Below are positions 39,333 to 47,819 of a DNA stretch of 64,000 nucleotides, one piece after another. Source of the stretch: Saccharibacillus qingshengii (GTDB taxonomy: Bacteria; Bacillota; Bacilli; Paenibacillales; Paenibacillaceae); NCBI RefSeq assembly GCF_013185195.1, contig NZ_JAAZWC010000009.1:1-64000 (forward strand), written 5' to 3'. The notes under the pieces were generated by a model. That model did not search any database. It was not told the DNA's origin and was given only the letters and a program-made list of their open reading frames with translations. How positions within the stretch are numbered: position 1 is the stretch's first letter; each line of letters begins with the position of its first letter. The translations under genes and the position numbers were made by a program.

Positions 39333-39482
39333 TTAGGCTTTCGCCCCTTCAAAACGCATGATGCGTTCGAGTTTACGCGTGATTTCTTTCTGCCATTTCT
39401 TGTCGCCGACCTGAACGGCCACGTTAAGCAGAACCAGGTAATCGTCGAAGTTGAGATTCACTCTTGAAGTCGATGGTTGCAT
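39333..39482 (-). CDS. Fur-boxed small protein, 49 residues, function unknown
   Basis: MQPSTSRVNLNFDDYLVLL starts at the ATG at 39482 behind AAAGGAG. It is basic at the C-terminus (KKWQKEITRKLERIMRF) and mostly helical. An open frame reaches 39539, but that extension would overlap the Fur box and has no ribosome site. The perfect Fur palindrome sits between promoter and start, so the gene should be repressed in iron-replete cells. Bacillus has short Fur-regulated basic proteins (FbpA, FbpB, FbpC) that help an iron-sparing small RNA; no sequence similarity to them was recognised, and a parallel role is only an idea. Small soluble protein, no membrane segment. Confidence 0.7.
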   Translation of the reverse strand: MQPSTSRVNLNFDDYLVLLNVAVQVGDKKWQKEITRKLERIMRFEGAKA

Positions 39483-39523
39483 ACGAGGGTGCGCTCCTTT
39501 GAAGTCAAATCGCCGTGCAGGAA

Positions 39524-39538
39524 TGATAATCATTATCA
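39524..39538. promoter_or_regulatory. Fur box
   Basis: TGATAATCATTATCA is a perfect 7-1-7 palindrome identical to the Bacillus Fur core TGATAAT-N-ATTATCA. It is distinct from PerR (TTATAAT-N-ATTATAA) and Zur (TCGTAAT-N-ATTACGA) cores. It lies 15 bases downstream of the minus-strand -10. Confidence 0.88.
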
Positions 39539-39553
39539 CATCTTCTAATTCCT

Positions 39554-39581
39554 ATTATCCATACTTTTAAGTAAAATGCAA
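39554..39581 (-). promoter_or_regulatory. Promoter of the 49-residue protein gene
   Basis: On the minus strand TTGCAT (39581-39576), 16 bases and GATAAT (39559-39554). The Fur box begins 15 bases downstream of the -10. Confidence 0.5.
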
Positions 39582-39736
39582 CGAGCGATTCAGCAAAAAA
39601 AAGAGAATTTTCATTATAATCCTTTAAATTTGACGGAATTGCGTCGGTGGAAAAGCCGGAGCTGCGTAACGAAAAGTCTGCCGGATACGTTTATAGGACA
39701 AACAGAGGAAGCGGCGCTTCCGGAGAGGGGGAGCCT

Positions 39737-40633
39737 TTGCTTCGCAATCATCGAACTTTTTATTGGATTTTCGCGGGATTGGCCGTCGCTGCGGCTGCCT
39801 GCTGGATCTTCAATCTGGCTTATTACCGGGAAGGGCAGCTGGAGAAGCCTGTTTTTCTGACCCATTATATCGAAACGGAGAACGATGAAGGTACGCTTTT
39901 CGATCTGTATGTGCTGGAAAATCTCGAGGAGGAACAGCAGATCGCGCAGATTCGGATTCCCGGATTGGAACGTGCGCAGATCGCCGTATCTTCGCGCAGT
40001 TCATACCGGAATCAGGAACTGGTTAAATATACGGTCCAATTGGCGGGGGAGTCGGCCGACGATGTCCGCTTTACCGCGCGCAGCTCCGATTGGCCGCTCG
40101 TATTCAAGCAGATTGAAGTGGATTACGCGGACGGCACACGTTCGACCGAGAATATCGGAGAAATCCATCTGTATCCCCGTCCGTCCGCTGAGCCGGTATT
40201 GACGGTTCCCCAGAGTATGTCATCGAACGGGCAGGAGGGCCAATCGACGCTCCAGGCGGAAGAAGACCTGCGAATTACCGGCGTGGATACGGGATTCGAA
40301 GTGGGACTCGGCAGCCGCTTGGAGTTGTATTGGGGCGACGAAGTCGGGGAGTGGGACTTCGATCAGCCTTTGGAAGAATGGGGGCGCGGTTCACTGCTCG
40401 GGGAAGCGAAATTTCCGATGGAACTAAAAAAAGGCGGAACGACGAAATTGGGTTACCGCTTCCTGGACCAAGCCGATGACGATTGGGCAACGGTGTACCG
40501 TCTGATGCCGCGGATCCGGACCGAGAGTTCCGATGGAACTTCCCGTATCCTGTCCGTGTTTGTAGACTACGCGCCTTATCCGGATGAACAGCAGATTCGG
40601 CGGTTCATCAAGGAGAGGAGAGAGGAATCATGA
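39737..40633 (+). CDS. Single-pass membrane protein, function unknown
   Basis: A 298-residue protein. The open frame begins at 39647, but the TTG at 39737 has GGAGAGGGGGAG directly upstream and gives a natural N-terminus: MLRNHRTFYWIFAGLAVAAAACWIF, one membrane anchor (about residues 8-25) with the rest outside. The extracellular part is beta-rich (TLFDLYVLENLEEEQQIAQIRIPGLE, FTARSSDWPLVFKQIEVDYADGTRSTENIGEIHLYP, SRILSVFVDYAPYPDEQQIRRF). No family was recognised. Its stop overlaps the start of the next gene by four bases (ATGA), so the two are translationally coupled and presumably work together at the membrane. Confidence 0.75.
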   Translation: MLRNHRTFYWIFAGLAVAAAACWIFNLAYYREGQLEKPVFLTHYIETENDEGTLFDLYVLENLEEEQQIAQIRIPGLERAQIAVSSRSSYRNQELVKYTVQLAGESADDVRFTARSSDWPLVFKQIEVDYADGTRSTENIGEIHLYPRPSAEPVLTVPQSMSSNGQEGQSTLQAEEDLRITGVDTGFEVGLGSRLELYWGDEVGEWDFDQPLEEWGRGSLLGEAKFPMELKKGGTTKLGYRFLDQADDDWATVYRLMPRIRTESSDGTSRILSVFVDYAPYPDEQQIRRFIKERREES

Positions 40634-41241
40634 AAGCGGCTTTCGGCAATATGTTCTGGGGCATGCTGATTGTGCTGCTCGATATCCGGATCGGCTTCGA
40701 CCTGCTGATCGACCCGGTCGGGTATCTGCTTGTCGCTTACGGGATGTCCCGAATAGACAAGGCGATCCCGCTGTTTCGTGTCGGCAAATGGATCGCAGTG
40801 CTGCTGGCGGCGGTATCGATTCCCGCTGTATTCGACCCGGGAACGGTCGGAGGCGGTTTTCAGGCGCTGTTCGAAAGCCGAACTGTGGAAGCCGGCTCTT
40901 GGTCCGATATTTGGCTGACCAGTCTGCTGGGCGATTTCGCCCTGATGCTGCTGATCTATCTGCTGTGCGAAGGCATATGCCGGCTGGCGAAGCAGCAGGG
41001 CGAGGCGGGCCTGGACCAACAGATGCAGGGAGCCTGGTGGCTTTATTTTGTCTCGAGCGCTCCGATGATGATCTTGTCCCCGTTCTTGTTGAACTTCGAT
41101 ATTCCGGGTCTGTTCGCGATTTTGTTGGGGGTGGGGTTTGTCGGACTGATCGCTTTCGTGCAGCTGCTGCACGGATTTCGGCGGGCGGGCCGGGATCTGG
41201 ACGAAGCGGACCCGCAGCATCGGCTGGATATTCGGATCTAG
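40630..41241 (+). CDS. Polytopic membrane protein, function unknown
   Basis: A 203-residue protein with about four membrane segments: FWGMLIVLLDIRIGFDLLIDPVGYLLVAYG, WIAVLLAAVSIPAVF, LTSLLGDFALMLLIYLL, and a pair at about 155-187 (WWLYFVSSAPMMILSPFLL, GLFAILLGVGFVGLIAFV). A pattern IGFDLLIDPVGYLLVAYGM is shared with small Firmicute proteins of unknown function. ATGA overlap joins it to the anchor protein before it. Palindromic element copy B begins at its stop codon. Confidence 0.75.
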   Translation: MKAAFGNMFWGMLIVLLDIRIGFDLLIDPVGYLLVAYGMSRIDKAIPLFRVGKWIAVLLAAVSIPAVFDPGTVGGGFQALFESRTVEAGSWSDIWLTSLLGDFALMLLIYLLCEGICRLAKQQGEAGLDQQMQGAWWLYFVSSAPMMILSPFLLNFDIPGLFAILLGVGFVGLIAFVQLLHGFRRAGRDLDEADPQHRLDIRI

Positions 41242-41346
41242 TACCTTCTCAACTCTTAATCACAGGTTTACGTTTCTCTGAAACGCACACGCTTCTGGTG
41301 CGATTCAGGGGAGCGTATTCCTACCTTTAGTGTTGACAAGGTACTA
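41239..41346. repeat. Palindromic interspersed element, copy B
   Basis: A 108-base imperfect palindrome running from TAGTACCTTCTCAAC to GTTGACAAGGTACTA. The whole length folds on itself (for example CTGAAACGCAC pairs with GTGCGATTCAG). It differs from copy D (44994-45101) at three positions only, by eye. It begins at the stop codon of the preceding gene and abuts copy C. Confidence 0.85.
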
Positions 41347-41451
41347 GGACTTTGTCAACTCTTAATCCGAGGTTTACGTTCCCTTCAAACGCACATGCTT
41401 TAGGTGCGTTTGAAGGGGGTGTAACCTTACCTTTAGCGTTGACAAGGTACT
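41341..41451. repeat. Palindromic interspersed element, copy C
   Basis: A 111-base element adjacent to copy B in tandem, from GTACTAGGACTTTGTCAAC to GTTGACAAGGTACT. Its core is a perfect hairpin, CTTCAAACGCAC with GTGCGTTTGAAG. The outer arms (CTCTTAATCCGAGG and CCTTACCTTTAG) match those of copies B and D, while the core sequence differs but still pairs, that is, base-pairing is kept where sequence is not. Confidence 0.85.
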
Positions 41452-41500
41452 GGCGGAGAAGCGATGCACAAGATACACGGAAGCTATCCGCCATAACAGC

Positions 41501-41543
41501 AACAGCCCTGAATTTGTCCGGATGGACAAGTTCAGGGCTGTTC
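41501..41543. terminator. Hairpin between the repeats and the GH38 gene
   Basis: AACAGCCCTGAA (41501-41512) pairs with TTCAGGGCTGTT (41531-41542), and TTGTCC with GGACAA inside. It lies downstream of the minus-strand alpha-mannosidase gene; T-runs are weak on both sides. Confidence 0.55.
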
Positions 41544-41646
41544 TGTCTTCCGCAGCCATGCGCCGCGGATTAGACTTCTATCCGCGGGAATTCGGCTGAC
41601 CGCCTATCAGGCTATCGGGACAACTTGGCCGATGCCGCTTGATCGA

Positions 41647-44600
41647 TCAGACGCGAAGCTCGATCGCGAAGGTGCGAATCTCATACGGCTCAAGCGTAAA
41701 GCCGATCGGCGTTCCGGCCTGCCGGTCGCCTTGCGGCCGCTCCAGCAGGTCGCATTCCTGCCAGGAAGCGATCGTCAGATCGCTGGCGAGCGTCAGACGC
41801 CGACGGCTGCCGGAGAAGTCGTGCACGCGCACGATGACGGAACCGCCGTCTTCGGAGCGCTTGACGGCCGAGATCATGGCCGTCGGCCGCTCGGCGAAGC
41901 CGCCTGCACGTTCCGCCGCGTTCTCCAGGCGGAACATCGACAGGGCCGCCCGAGCCGGCGCGCCCGGGGAGACGCGCAGCGGATCGTTGAGCGCCCAGGC
42001 GCTCGGGACCGTGCCGCCGGCCAGCCAGTCGCCGGCGTGCGGCAGCAGCGAATACGTAAATTCGTGCGCGCCTTGGTCGGCTTCGGTGTCCGGATGCTGC
42101 GCGCACTTGATCAGCGACAGCCGCATCACGTTGTCCTTGATGTCGTAGCCGTATTTGCAGTCGTTGAGCAGGCTGACGCCGTAGCCTTTGTCCGACAGGT
42201 CGGCCCATTGGTGGCCGACCGTCTCGAAGCGGGCCATATCCCAGCTTGTGTTCCAGTGCGTCGGCCGCGTGACGTTGCCGTACTGCACGTCGTACGTCGC
42301 TTCGGTCGCGCGGACCTGTACCGGGAACGAAGCTTTGAGCAGGACGCGGCGTTCATGCCAGTCCGCCGTCGTCTTGAAGTCGATGCGGCGGTCGTGCGCG
42401 TAGAGCGTCAGATGCTGCTCAATGCGCGAAGCTTCCGTCTCCCAGACGAAGGAGATCACGCAGCGCAGCGGACCGTTCTCGATTACGGAGATGTCCGTCA
42501 GATTGTAGAGCTCCCACGATTTCTGCTGGTAAAAGAGATCGACGTCCCAGGCTTCGTGCGCCAGCGGCTTGTCTTCGAACAGCTGCAGGACGTTGCCGCG
42601 CTGACCGGAAGCCAGCACTTCGCGGTCTTCGTCGCGGTCGTAGATCCGCGTCAGCTGGCCGTGTTCGTTCCAGTCCAGCTCATAGAACGGCGTCGAGACG
42701 CCGCTCTGGCGCGGCGTGAACGGTCCGGCCGGTTCCGCCGATGCCGGATTGGCCGATCCGCCCGGCTCGAACGTCAGCTCCGCATAGCCGAGCGCAGGGA
42801 CCGCCGAAGCTTCGACGAGCCAGCTGCCGTTTGCAACCTGCGCGTTCAGCGGCTCGCCGAGATGGTTTTTCCAGACGCCGCCCGGTGACTGCCCTTCAGG
42901 ACTGCCTGCATGGACGCCGTCTGTGTCCGCGGTCGGAATCTCGATCAGCCCGCTCTCCGCCCACGGCGAAGAGTTCCAGACCGTATAGCGTCCCGGCGCA
43001 GGAGACGAAGCGTTCACGCCTGATGTTCCTTCCAAGGATTCCGGGCCGCGCACGTCTGCCGCCGCTTCCCTCTTGGAGGCCGCCTCGTTTTCTTGGCTTT
43101 CGATCTGCACTTTGCCCGCCAGCAGCCCCTGCTCGGCGGCGCTTCGGGCTTGCAGCCCCAGCCGCTGCGCTTCCGCGTATTCGATCGTGCTGTCTTCGTA
43201 CACCTCGCGAATCGACGAGCCCGGGATGATGTCGTGGAACTGGTTGCGCAGGATGATTTTCCAGCCTTCGTCCAGCTCTGTTTTGGCATACAGATTCCAG
43301 TCTTCCGCCGTCACGGCATGCAGCGCGCTCAGCCATTCGCTGCTGCGGTACAGCAGTTCGAGCTTGCGGTTCATGCGCTTGTTGTACGCCTGGCTCGTAT
43401 AGGTGCCGCGGTGGTATTCCAGATACAGCTCGCCGTCCCAGGTGTGCACGTAGCTGTCGGTCTGCTCGACCGTCTCGCGCAGTTCCCGGAAATAATCGCC
43501 GGCACTGCCGGTCTTCATCTTCGGCAGGCCCGGCATCCGGTCGATCCGGCGGCGCATCTCCAGCATGTTCCGGTTCACCCCGCCGCCTCCGTCGCCGTAC
43601 CCGTAGGAGAACAGCAGCTTCTGGTTCATCTCCTTGTCGCGGTAGGCGTCCCAGCTGCCTTGAACCGTCTTGGGCATGATGTTGCCGTTATACGTGTAGA
43701 ACCACGAGCCCGGACCGGACCACGGTTCCGTCGTCGTGATGAAGTGCGTCAGGATCTCCGTGCCGTCCATCCCGCGCCACATAAACGTGTCGTGCGGCAT
43801 GCGGTTGTATTGGTTCCAGCTGATCTTCGTCGTCATGAACGTGTGGATACCGGATTTTTTGAGAATTTGCGGGAGTGCCCAGCTGTAGCCGAACACGTCG
43901 GGCAGCCACAGGTAATCCGACTCGACGCCGAATTCTTCCCGGTAGAACTTCGTGCCGACCAGGATCTGCCGCACCAAAGACTCGCCCGACGTCAGATTGC
44001 AGTCCGCTTCCAGCCACATGGCGCCGCCGGCTTCCCAGCGTCCTTCCGCCGCCCGCGCCTTGATGTCCGCGTACAGCTCGGGATAATCGGTTTTGACGTA
44101 ATCATAGAGCTGGGGCTGAGTCTGGAGAAACGTATACTCGGGGAACAGCTCCATCAGGCGCATGACCGTCGAGAACGAACGGGCCGTTTTTTCCCGCGTA
44201 TGCTTGAGCCGCCACAGCCACGCCACGTCGATATGGGTATGGCCGACCGCCGTGATCTCGACCGCCGAATGCTTCTCCATCCCGTCGATCGCGCCGGACA
44301 GCTCATCGCGCGCTTCGCGCAGCGACTCGTAGAAAGCGTCGGAGCCCGGCGCGTTCCAGTCGATCCGCAGCAGCGAACGGTCCGCCGCCTTGAGCAGCTG
44401 CGAGCGTTCCGGCAGATTCTCGGCGAGCACCGCCACCGTCTCGGAAACCGCCAGCAGCGTGTAATAGTAGTCGTCCGCCGCTTCGTCGAGCCAGCACACT
44501 TCCGCGATGCGGATACCGTGCGTCTGGTCGCGCTGCACGCCGCCGCCTTCGAGGCCGGACCACAGGCGCAGCGTCAGGGGCACCGCGGTGCCGGCCGTTT

Positions 44601-44976
44601 CCTCGTTGAAAAAGACTTCCAGGTGATTGGAATCGACGCCTTGGTAAGGCCTGCCGTGCAGATAGAAGAGCGATTCGAAACCGGAATTATTGCCTCCGCC
44701 GGTCTCGCCCAGATCGAAACGTCCGAGGATGCGGCGTCCGGCCCATTCGCCCGGCACGTCCACTTCGGCGTGGAGCCACAGGTACAGGTCGCGTCCGCTC
44801 CACGTGTCGCCAATCTTGAGCGTACCGTCGTAATCGGCCGGAGCGGGAATCTCGGGATTGATCTCTTTGCGCGTATCTTCCATGGAGCGGAACGCCGGGA
44901 TCGGCATCCGGTCGCGGTAGCGGTAATCGGCCAGCTCGTGTAGGCGGGAACGCAGTTTGGCTTCGGTCAAAAACAT
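41647..44976 (-). CDS. GH38 alpha-mannosidase
   Basis: A 1109-residue, cytoplasmic (no signal peptide) alpha-mannosidase of bacterial GH38 type. After an N-terminal beta domain, the zinc site begins with His248 and Asp250 (GHTHIDVAWLW), and the nucleophile is Asp360 (LWLPDVFGYSWALPQ). A middle helical domain and large C-terminal beta-sandwich domains follow (residues ~520-1109). Between residues ~640 and 700 there is a low-complexity Ala/Ser/Gly/Pro segment (ESLEGTSGVNASSPAPGR). It should release alpha-linked mannose from imported N-glycan oligosaccharides. It is divergent from the YesM-like sensor kinase that belongs to the GH85/ABC locus, and palindromic elements lie on both its sides; copy D is inside its leader. 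Ribosome site AAGGAGG, about ten bases from the ATG. Confidence 0.93.
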   Translation of the reverse strand: MFLTEAKLRSRLHELADYRYRDRMPIPAFRSMEDTRKEINPEIPAPADYDGTLKIGDTWSGRDLYLWLHAEVDVPGEWAGRRILGRFDLGETGGGNNSGFESLFYLHGRPYQGVDSNHLEVFFNEETAGTAVPLTLRLWSGLEGGGVQRDQTHGIRIAEVCWLDEAADDYYYTLLAVSETVAVLAENLPERSQLLKAADRSLLRIDWNAPGSDAFYESLREARDELSGAIDGMEKHSAVEITAVGHTHIDVAWLWRLKHTREKTARSFSTVMRLMELFPEYTFLQTQPQLYDYVKTDYPELYADIKARAAEGRWEAGGAMWLEADCNLTSGESLVRQILVGTKFYREEFGVESDYLWLPDVFGYSWALPQILKKSGIHTFMTTKISWNQYNRMPHDTFMWRGMDGTEILTHFITTTEPWSGPGSWFYTYNGNIMPKTVQGSWDAYRDKEMNQKLLFSYGYGDGGGGVNRNMLEMRRRIDRMPGLPKMKTGSAGDYFRELRETVEQTDSYVHTWDGELYLEYHRGTYTSQAYNKRMNRKLELLYRSSEWLSALHAVTAEDWNLYAKTELDEGWKIILRNQFHDIIPGSSIREVYEDSTIEYAEAQRLGLQARSAAEQGLLAGKVQIESQENEAASKREAAADVRGPESLEGTSGVNASSPAPGRYTVWNSSPWAESGLIEIPTADTDGVHAGSPEGQSPGGVWKNHLGEPLNAQVANGSWLVEASAVPALGYAELTFEPGGSANPASAEPAGPFTPRQSGVSTPFYELDWNEHGQLTRIYDRDEDREVLASGQRGNVLQLFEDKPLAHEAWDVDLFYQQKSWELYNLTDISVIENGPLRCVISFVWETEASRIEQHLTLYAHDRRIDFKTTADWHERRVLLKASFPVQVRATEATYDVQYGNVTRPTHWNTSWDMARFETVGHQWADLSDKGYGVSLLNDCKYGYDIKDNVMRLSLIKCAQHPDTEADQGAHEFTYSLLPHAGDWLAGGTVPSAWALNDPLRVSPGAPARAALSMFRLENAAERAGGFAERPTAMISAVKRSEDGGSVIVRVHDFSGSRRRLTLASDLTIASWQECDLLERPQGDRQAGTPIGFTLEPYEIRTFAIELRV

Positions 44977-44993
44977 AGGAAAAAACCTCCTTG

Positions 44994-45101
44994 TAGTACC
45001 CTTTCAACTCTTAATCACAGGTTTACGTTTCTCTGAAACGCACACGCTTCTGGTGCGATTCAGGGGAGCGTATTCCTACCTTTAGTGTTGACAAGGTAGT
45101 A
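44994..45101. repeat. Palindromic interspersed element, copy D
   Basis: A 108-base element, TAGTACCCTTTCAAC to GTTGACAAGGTAGTA, nearly identical to copy B (three differences seen). It lies between the minus-strand promoter at 45252-45280 and the alpha-mannosidase start codon at 44976, so it would be transcribed as a long hairpin in the mannosidase leader, 18 bases before the start codon. Confidence 0.85.
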
Positions 45102-45251
45102 GGGCGCTTAGATAAACGCTCGGGTAGTTGGGCGATTGTCAAACGGCCGGAGGCGGGCAGGTCTGCGACAAGACCGGGGATCTTCGCCGTTTACGCGTAA
45201 ATGTGCCGGAGTTTGCAGAAGCTGAAGCGATCTTGGGGGATCATCAAGGCC

Positions 45252-45280
45252 ATTATAAGCGGAAGTGGGACTTTTTTTAA
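45252..45280 (-). promoter_or_regulatory. Candidate promoter of the GH38 gene
   Basis: On the minus strand, TTAAAA (45280-45275), 17 bases, then TATAAT (45257-45252), a perfect -10. The leader to 44976 would be about 270 bases and include element D. Confidence 0.5.
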
Positions 45281-45331
45281 AGCGGAATTCGCGACAAAAA
45301 TGACCAATATTGCGACATCGACACAAATGGG

Positions 45332-45361
45332 TTTGCCGCCGGCAAACGCCGGTGGTACACT
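45332..45361 (+). promoter_or_regulatory. Promoter and palindrome of the sensor-kinase gene
   Basis: TTGCCG (45333-45338), 17 bases and TACACT (45356-45361), with TGG giving an extended -10. The -35 lies inside the 7-1-7 palindrome TTTGCCG-C-CGGCAAA (45332-45346), a probable operator for an unidentified repressor or activator. Confidence 0.5.
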
Positions 45362-45420
45362 GTGCGCAGAAAAGAACGGACCGGACGATCAACCCTTGAG
45401 CCGGCGGGAAGGGGAGCGGT

Positions 45421-47430
45421 ATGCGCGCTGTTCGCAGATTTTACCTGAATCATCTGAAGCGGAAAATGTTCAACCGGATCGTGCTGCTGTACTCGGTGGC
45501 GGCGGTGGTTCTGTTCGTTTTTGCGGCGGGACTGATGTACCAGTACCAATACCAGCGGACGATCCGCGAAGAGACGGATGCCAATCTCAAGACGACGCAT
45601 GTGCTCAGCCTCTACCTGAACCGGCAGTACGAATATATGCAGAATCTGCTTCGGCAGGTGTACAGCGACGGCACGGTGAGCGACGATATGATCTATTTTC
45701 TGAATCATGATTACGAAGACTATCTGGGCTACCGGCTTAACGTATTCGCGGACAGCCAGGGTTCGAGAAGCCGTACGTTCGATCTGGCCGTCAAAAATTA
45801 TATGGAGCAGGATGCGTCGGTCCGCAGCGTGTCCGTGTACAGTTATGCGCGGGGATTCTCGATGTATGTGGGGCGAAGCAGCCGCAGGATTGATTTTGAA
45901 AGCGGTTCCGACCTGCCGTGGCGCGAGTGGGCCGCGAACGGCCGATCGGGATTCTGGAGCGTGCCGCCGGGCGGCGGCATACCGGAAGGGGAAGTGCCGG
46001 GGAACGGCGGAGTAGGCGAAGGAGCGATCGGCGGTGAGCAGGAGAGCGCGGCAGCGGAAAAAAGGGATGCCGCAGGCGGCGTGAACGCCGGACCTCTTCC
46101 CGGAATCCCGCCGGACGGGGCCGGGCTTGCAGAAGCAGAAGCAGATAGCGCAAAAAGCTCCGGAACTGCGCCGGACAAGCCGAAATCCGGACGCTATATG
46201 TACGCCCGCGAACTTCAGGACCCGTGGACGCTTCGGCGAATCGGGATGATGGTTGTCGAATTCGATTCCGCGAAGCTTGAAGCCCTGCTGCAAAGCCAAG
46301 CGCCTGCCGCCGGAGGTCAGGTACTCGTATTGGCGGCGGACGGGACGGTGCTCTACGATTCGGAAGCCCGCTATACGGGTGAGGTCTACCCGTATCGGCC
46401 GGATGAATCGGACGGCGCAAGCGAAGCGGGAGGCGATCTGCCCGGCGGAGCGTTCCGGACGAACGAGCTGAGCGTGGCGGGATCGGGTCTGTCCGTACTG
46501 GGAGTCGTATCGGGTGCGGCCGTCGACCGCAGCATGGCCGGGCTGAGCGGCGCCCTTATTCTGGGGACGCTCCTGTTCGCGGGTGCCAGTCTGGGCCTTG
46601 CAGCCGGTATCATCCGCTCGCATTCCAAGAAAGTCCAGCGGATTATCCGCTCGATGGGCCGGATCGGCGCCGGCGATCTGTCCACGCGGATCGAGATGCC
46701 CGGCGAGGATGAGCTGCAGCAGATCGCCCAGCGCATCAATGCGATGTGCGAGCGTCTGGAGACGTATATCGATAAAGTGTACACCTCGGAAATTCGGCAG
46801 AAAAACGCGGAGCTTGCGCTGCTGCAGTCGCAGATCAATCCGCATTTTCTGTACAACACCCTGGAATCGATCCGGATGAAAGCCTATTCGATGGGCGCAG
46901 AGGATGTCGGCAAAATGATCTACAGCCTGTCGGTTATGTTCCGCAGTCTGGTCAAGAAGAGTACGATCGTCACCGTGCGCGAGGAGATCGAGATCTGCTC
47001 GATGTATCTCGATTTGTTCCGGATCCGCTACGAAGGCCAACTGCAGATCGGGATCTCGGTGGCGGAAGAAGCGGCGGACTGCCGTATGGTCAAGCTGCTT
47101 GTCCAGCCGGTGGTGGAGAATTACATTCTGCACGGTTTCCGTCCGCTGGACGAAGACAACCGTATCGAAGTCCGCGCGGAGGCCGCAGCCGGGCGTCTGA
47201 AGATCGCAGTCGAAGACAATGGAACCGGAATCGCGCCGGAACGTCTGGCCGAGATTCGCCTCATGCTCGAAGGAGGCGCCCCGGCTCCCGACAAAGAGCA
47301 TCGTTCGATCGGCCTTATCAATGTACACGAGCGGATCCGGATGAACTACGGCGAAGAATACGGGGTATCCGTGGAGAGCACGGAAGGAACCGGAACAACG
47401 GTGAGGATGGTCCTGCCGGCCGAAGGTTGA
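45421..47430 (+). CDS. YesM-like two-component sensor histidine kinase
   Basis: A 669-residue kinase starting at ATG after AAGGGGAG. TM1 covers about residues 19-40, an extracellular sensor domain reaches about 370, TM2 is about 376-396, then HAMP, the His_kinase domain with His475 (QINPHFLYNTLESIRM) and HATPase (VVENYILHGF, VEDNGTGI, GLINVHERI). In the sensor domain, about residues 183-257 form a Gly/Ala/Glu/Pro-rich insert that looks disordered. This family (YesM) is usually paired with a YesN-like AraC-type regulator and controls Lpl-type sugar importers, exactly as found here: regulator at 47820, importer at 50566-54122. The likely signal is an N-glycan fragment or the solute-binding protein. 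Confidence 0.92.
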   Translation: MRAVRRFYLNHLKRKMFNRIVLLYSVAAVVLFVFAAGLMYQYQYQRTIREETDANLKTTHVLSLYLNRQYEYMQNLLRQVYSDGTVSDDMIYFLNHDYEDYLGYRLNVFADSQGSRSRTFDLAVKNYMEQDASVRSVSVYSYARGFSMYVGRSSRRIDFESGSDLPWREWAANGRSGFWSVPPGGGIPEGEVPGNGGVGEGAIGGEQESAAAEKRDAAGGVNAGPLPGIPPDGAGLAEAEADSAKSSGTAPDKPKSGRYMYARELQDPWTLRRIGMMVVEFDSAKLEALLQSQAPAAGGQVLVLAADGTVLYDSEARYTGEVYPYRPDESDGASEAGGDLPGGAFRTNELSVAGSGLSVLGVVSGAAVDRSMAGLSGALILGTLLFAGASLGLAAGIIRSHSKKVQRIIRSMGRIGAGDLSTRIEMPGEDELQQIAQRINAMCERLETYIDKVYTSEIRQKNAELALLQSQINPHFLYNTLESIRMKAYSMGAEDVGKMIYSLSVMFRSLVKKSTIVTVREEIEICSMYLDLFRIRYEGQLQIGISVAEEAADCRMVKLLVQPVVENYILHGFRPLDEDNRIEVRAEAAAGRLKIAVEDNGTGIAPERLAEIRLMLEGGAPAPDKEHRSIGLINVHERIRMNYGEEYGVSVESTEGTGTTVRMVLPAEG

Positions 47431-47598
47431 ACGGAGAGTGGCGGAGGAAGTAGACGGCAGGCAGGCGTAGAGGTACGCGTTGTGGGGAAATGGAAAATCG
47501 ACGGCGAAAATGCACGGCGAAAGACAATCGGTGACCGAACAGATGAGCGAGAAGCGGCGAGATCCCAACGGCGAGATGCCAGACCGTTAACTTCATCA

Positions 47599-47785
47599 TT
47601 TAACTGCATAAGAACCGTTATTTGCTTGAAAAAGAGCGAATCCAGCGTATTAACTGCAGGACAACCGTTATTTCGAAAAGGTAGGGCTGATTTGTTCGCT
47701 TTGGCAGGAAATAGCTGTCGGTGTGCCGTTATTTCGGGGACAGGAACGGCTGCTTTTAAAATAACTGCTTCTGGGACGTTATGGG
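47599..47785. repeat. Four degenerate dyads TAAC-N12-GTTA
   Basis: Between the kinase and regulator genes four similar units recur at 47601, 47651, 47711 and 47761 (spacing 50, 60, 50): TAACTGC, about 8-12 bases, then CCGTTAT or CGTTAT. The third unit is weakest. The last unit ends about 35 bases before the regulator start. They could be regulator binding sites or a dispersed intergenic repeat of this bacterial group. Confidence 0.5.
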
Positions 47786-47819
47786 ATTTGCGGAGTGTAC
47801 AAGAAAGGATGGGACGGGT

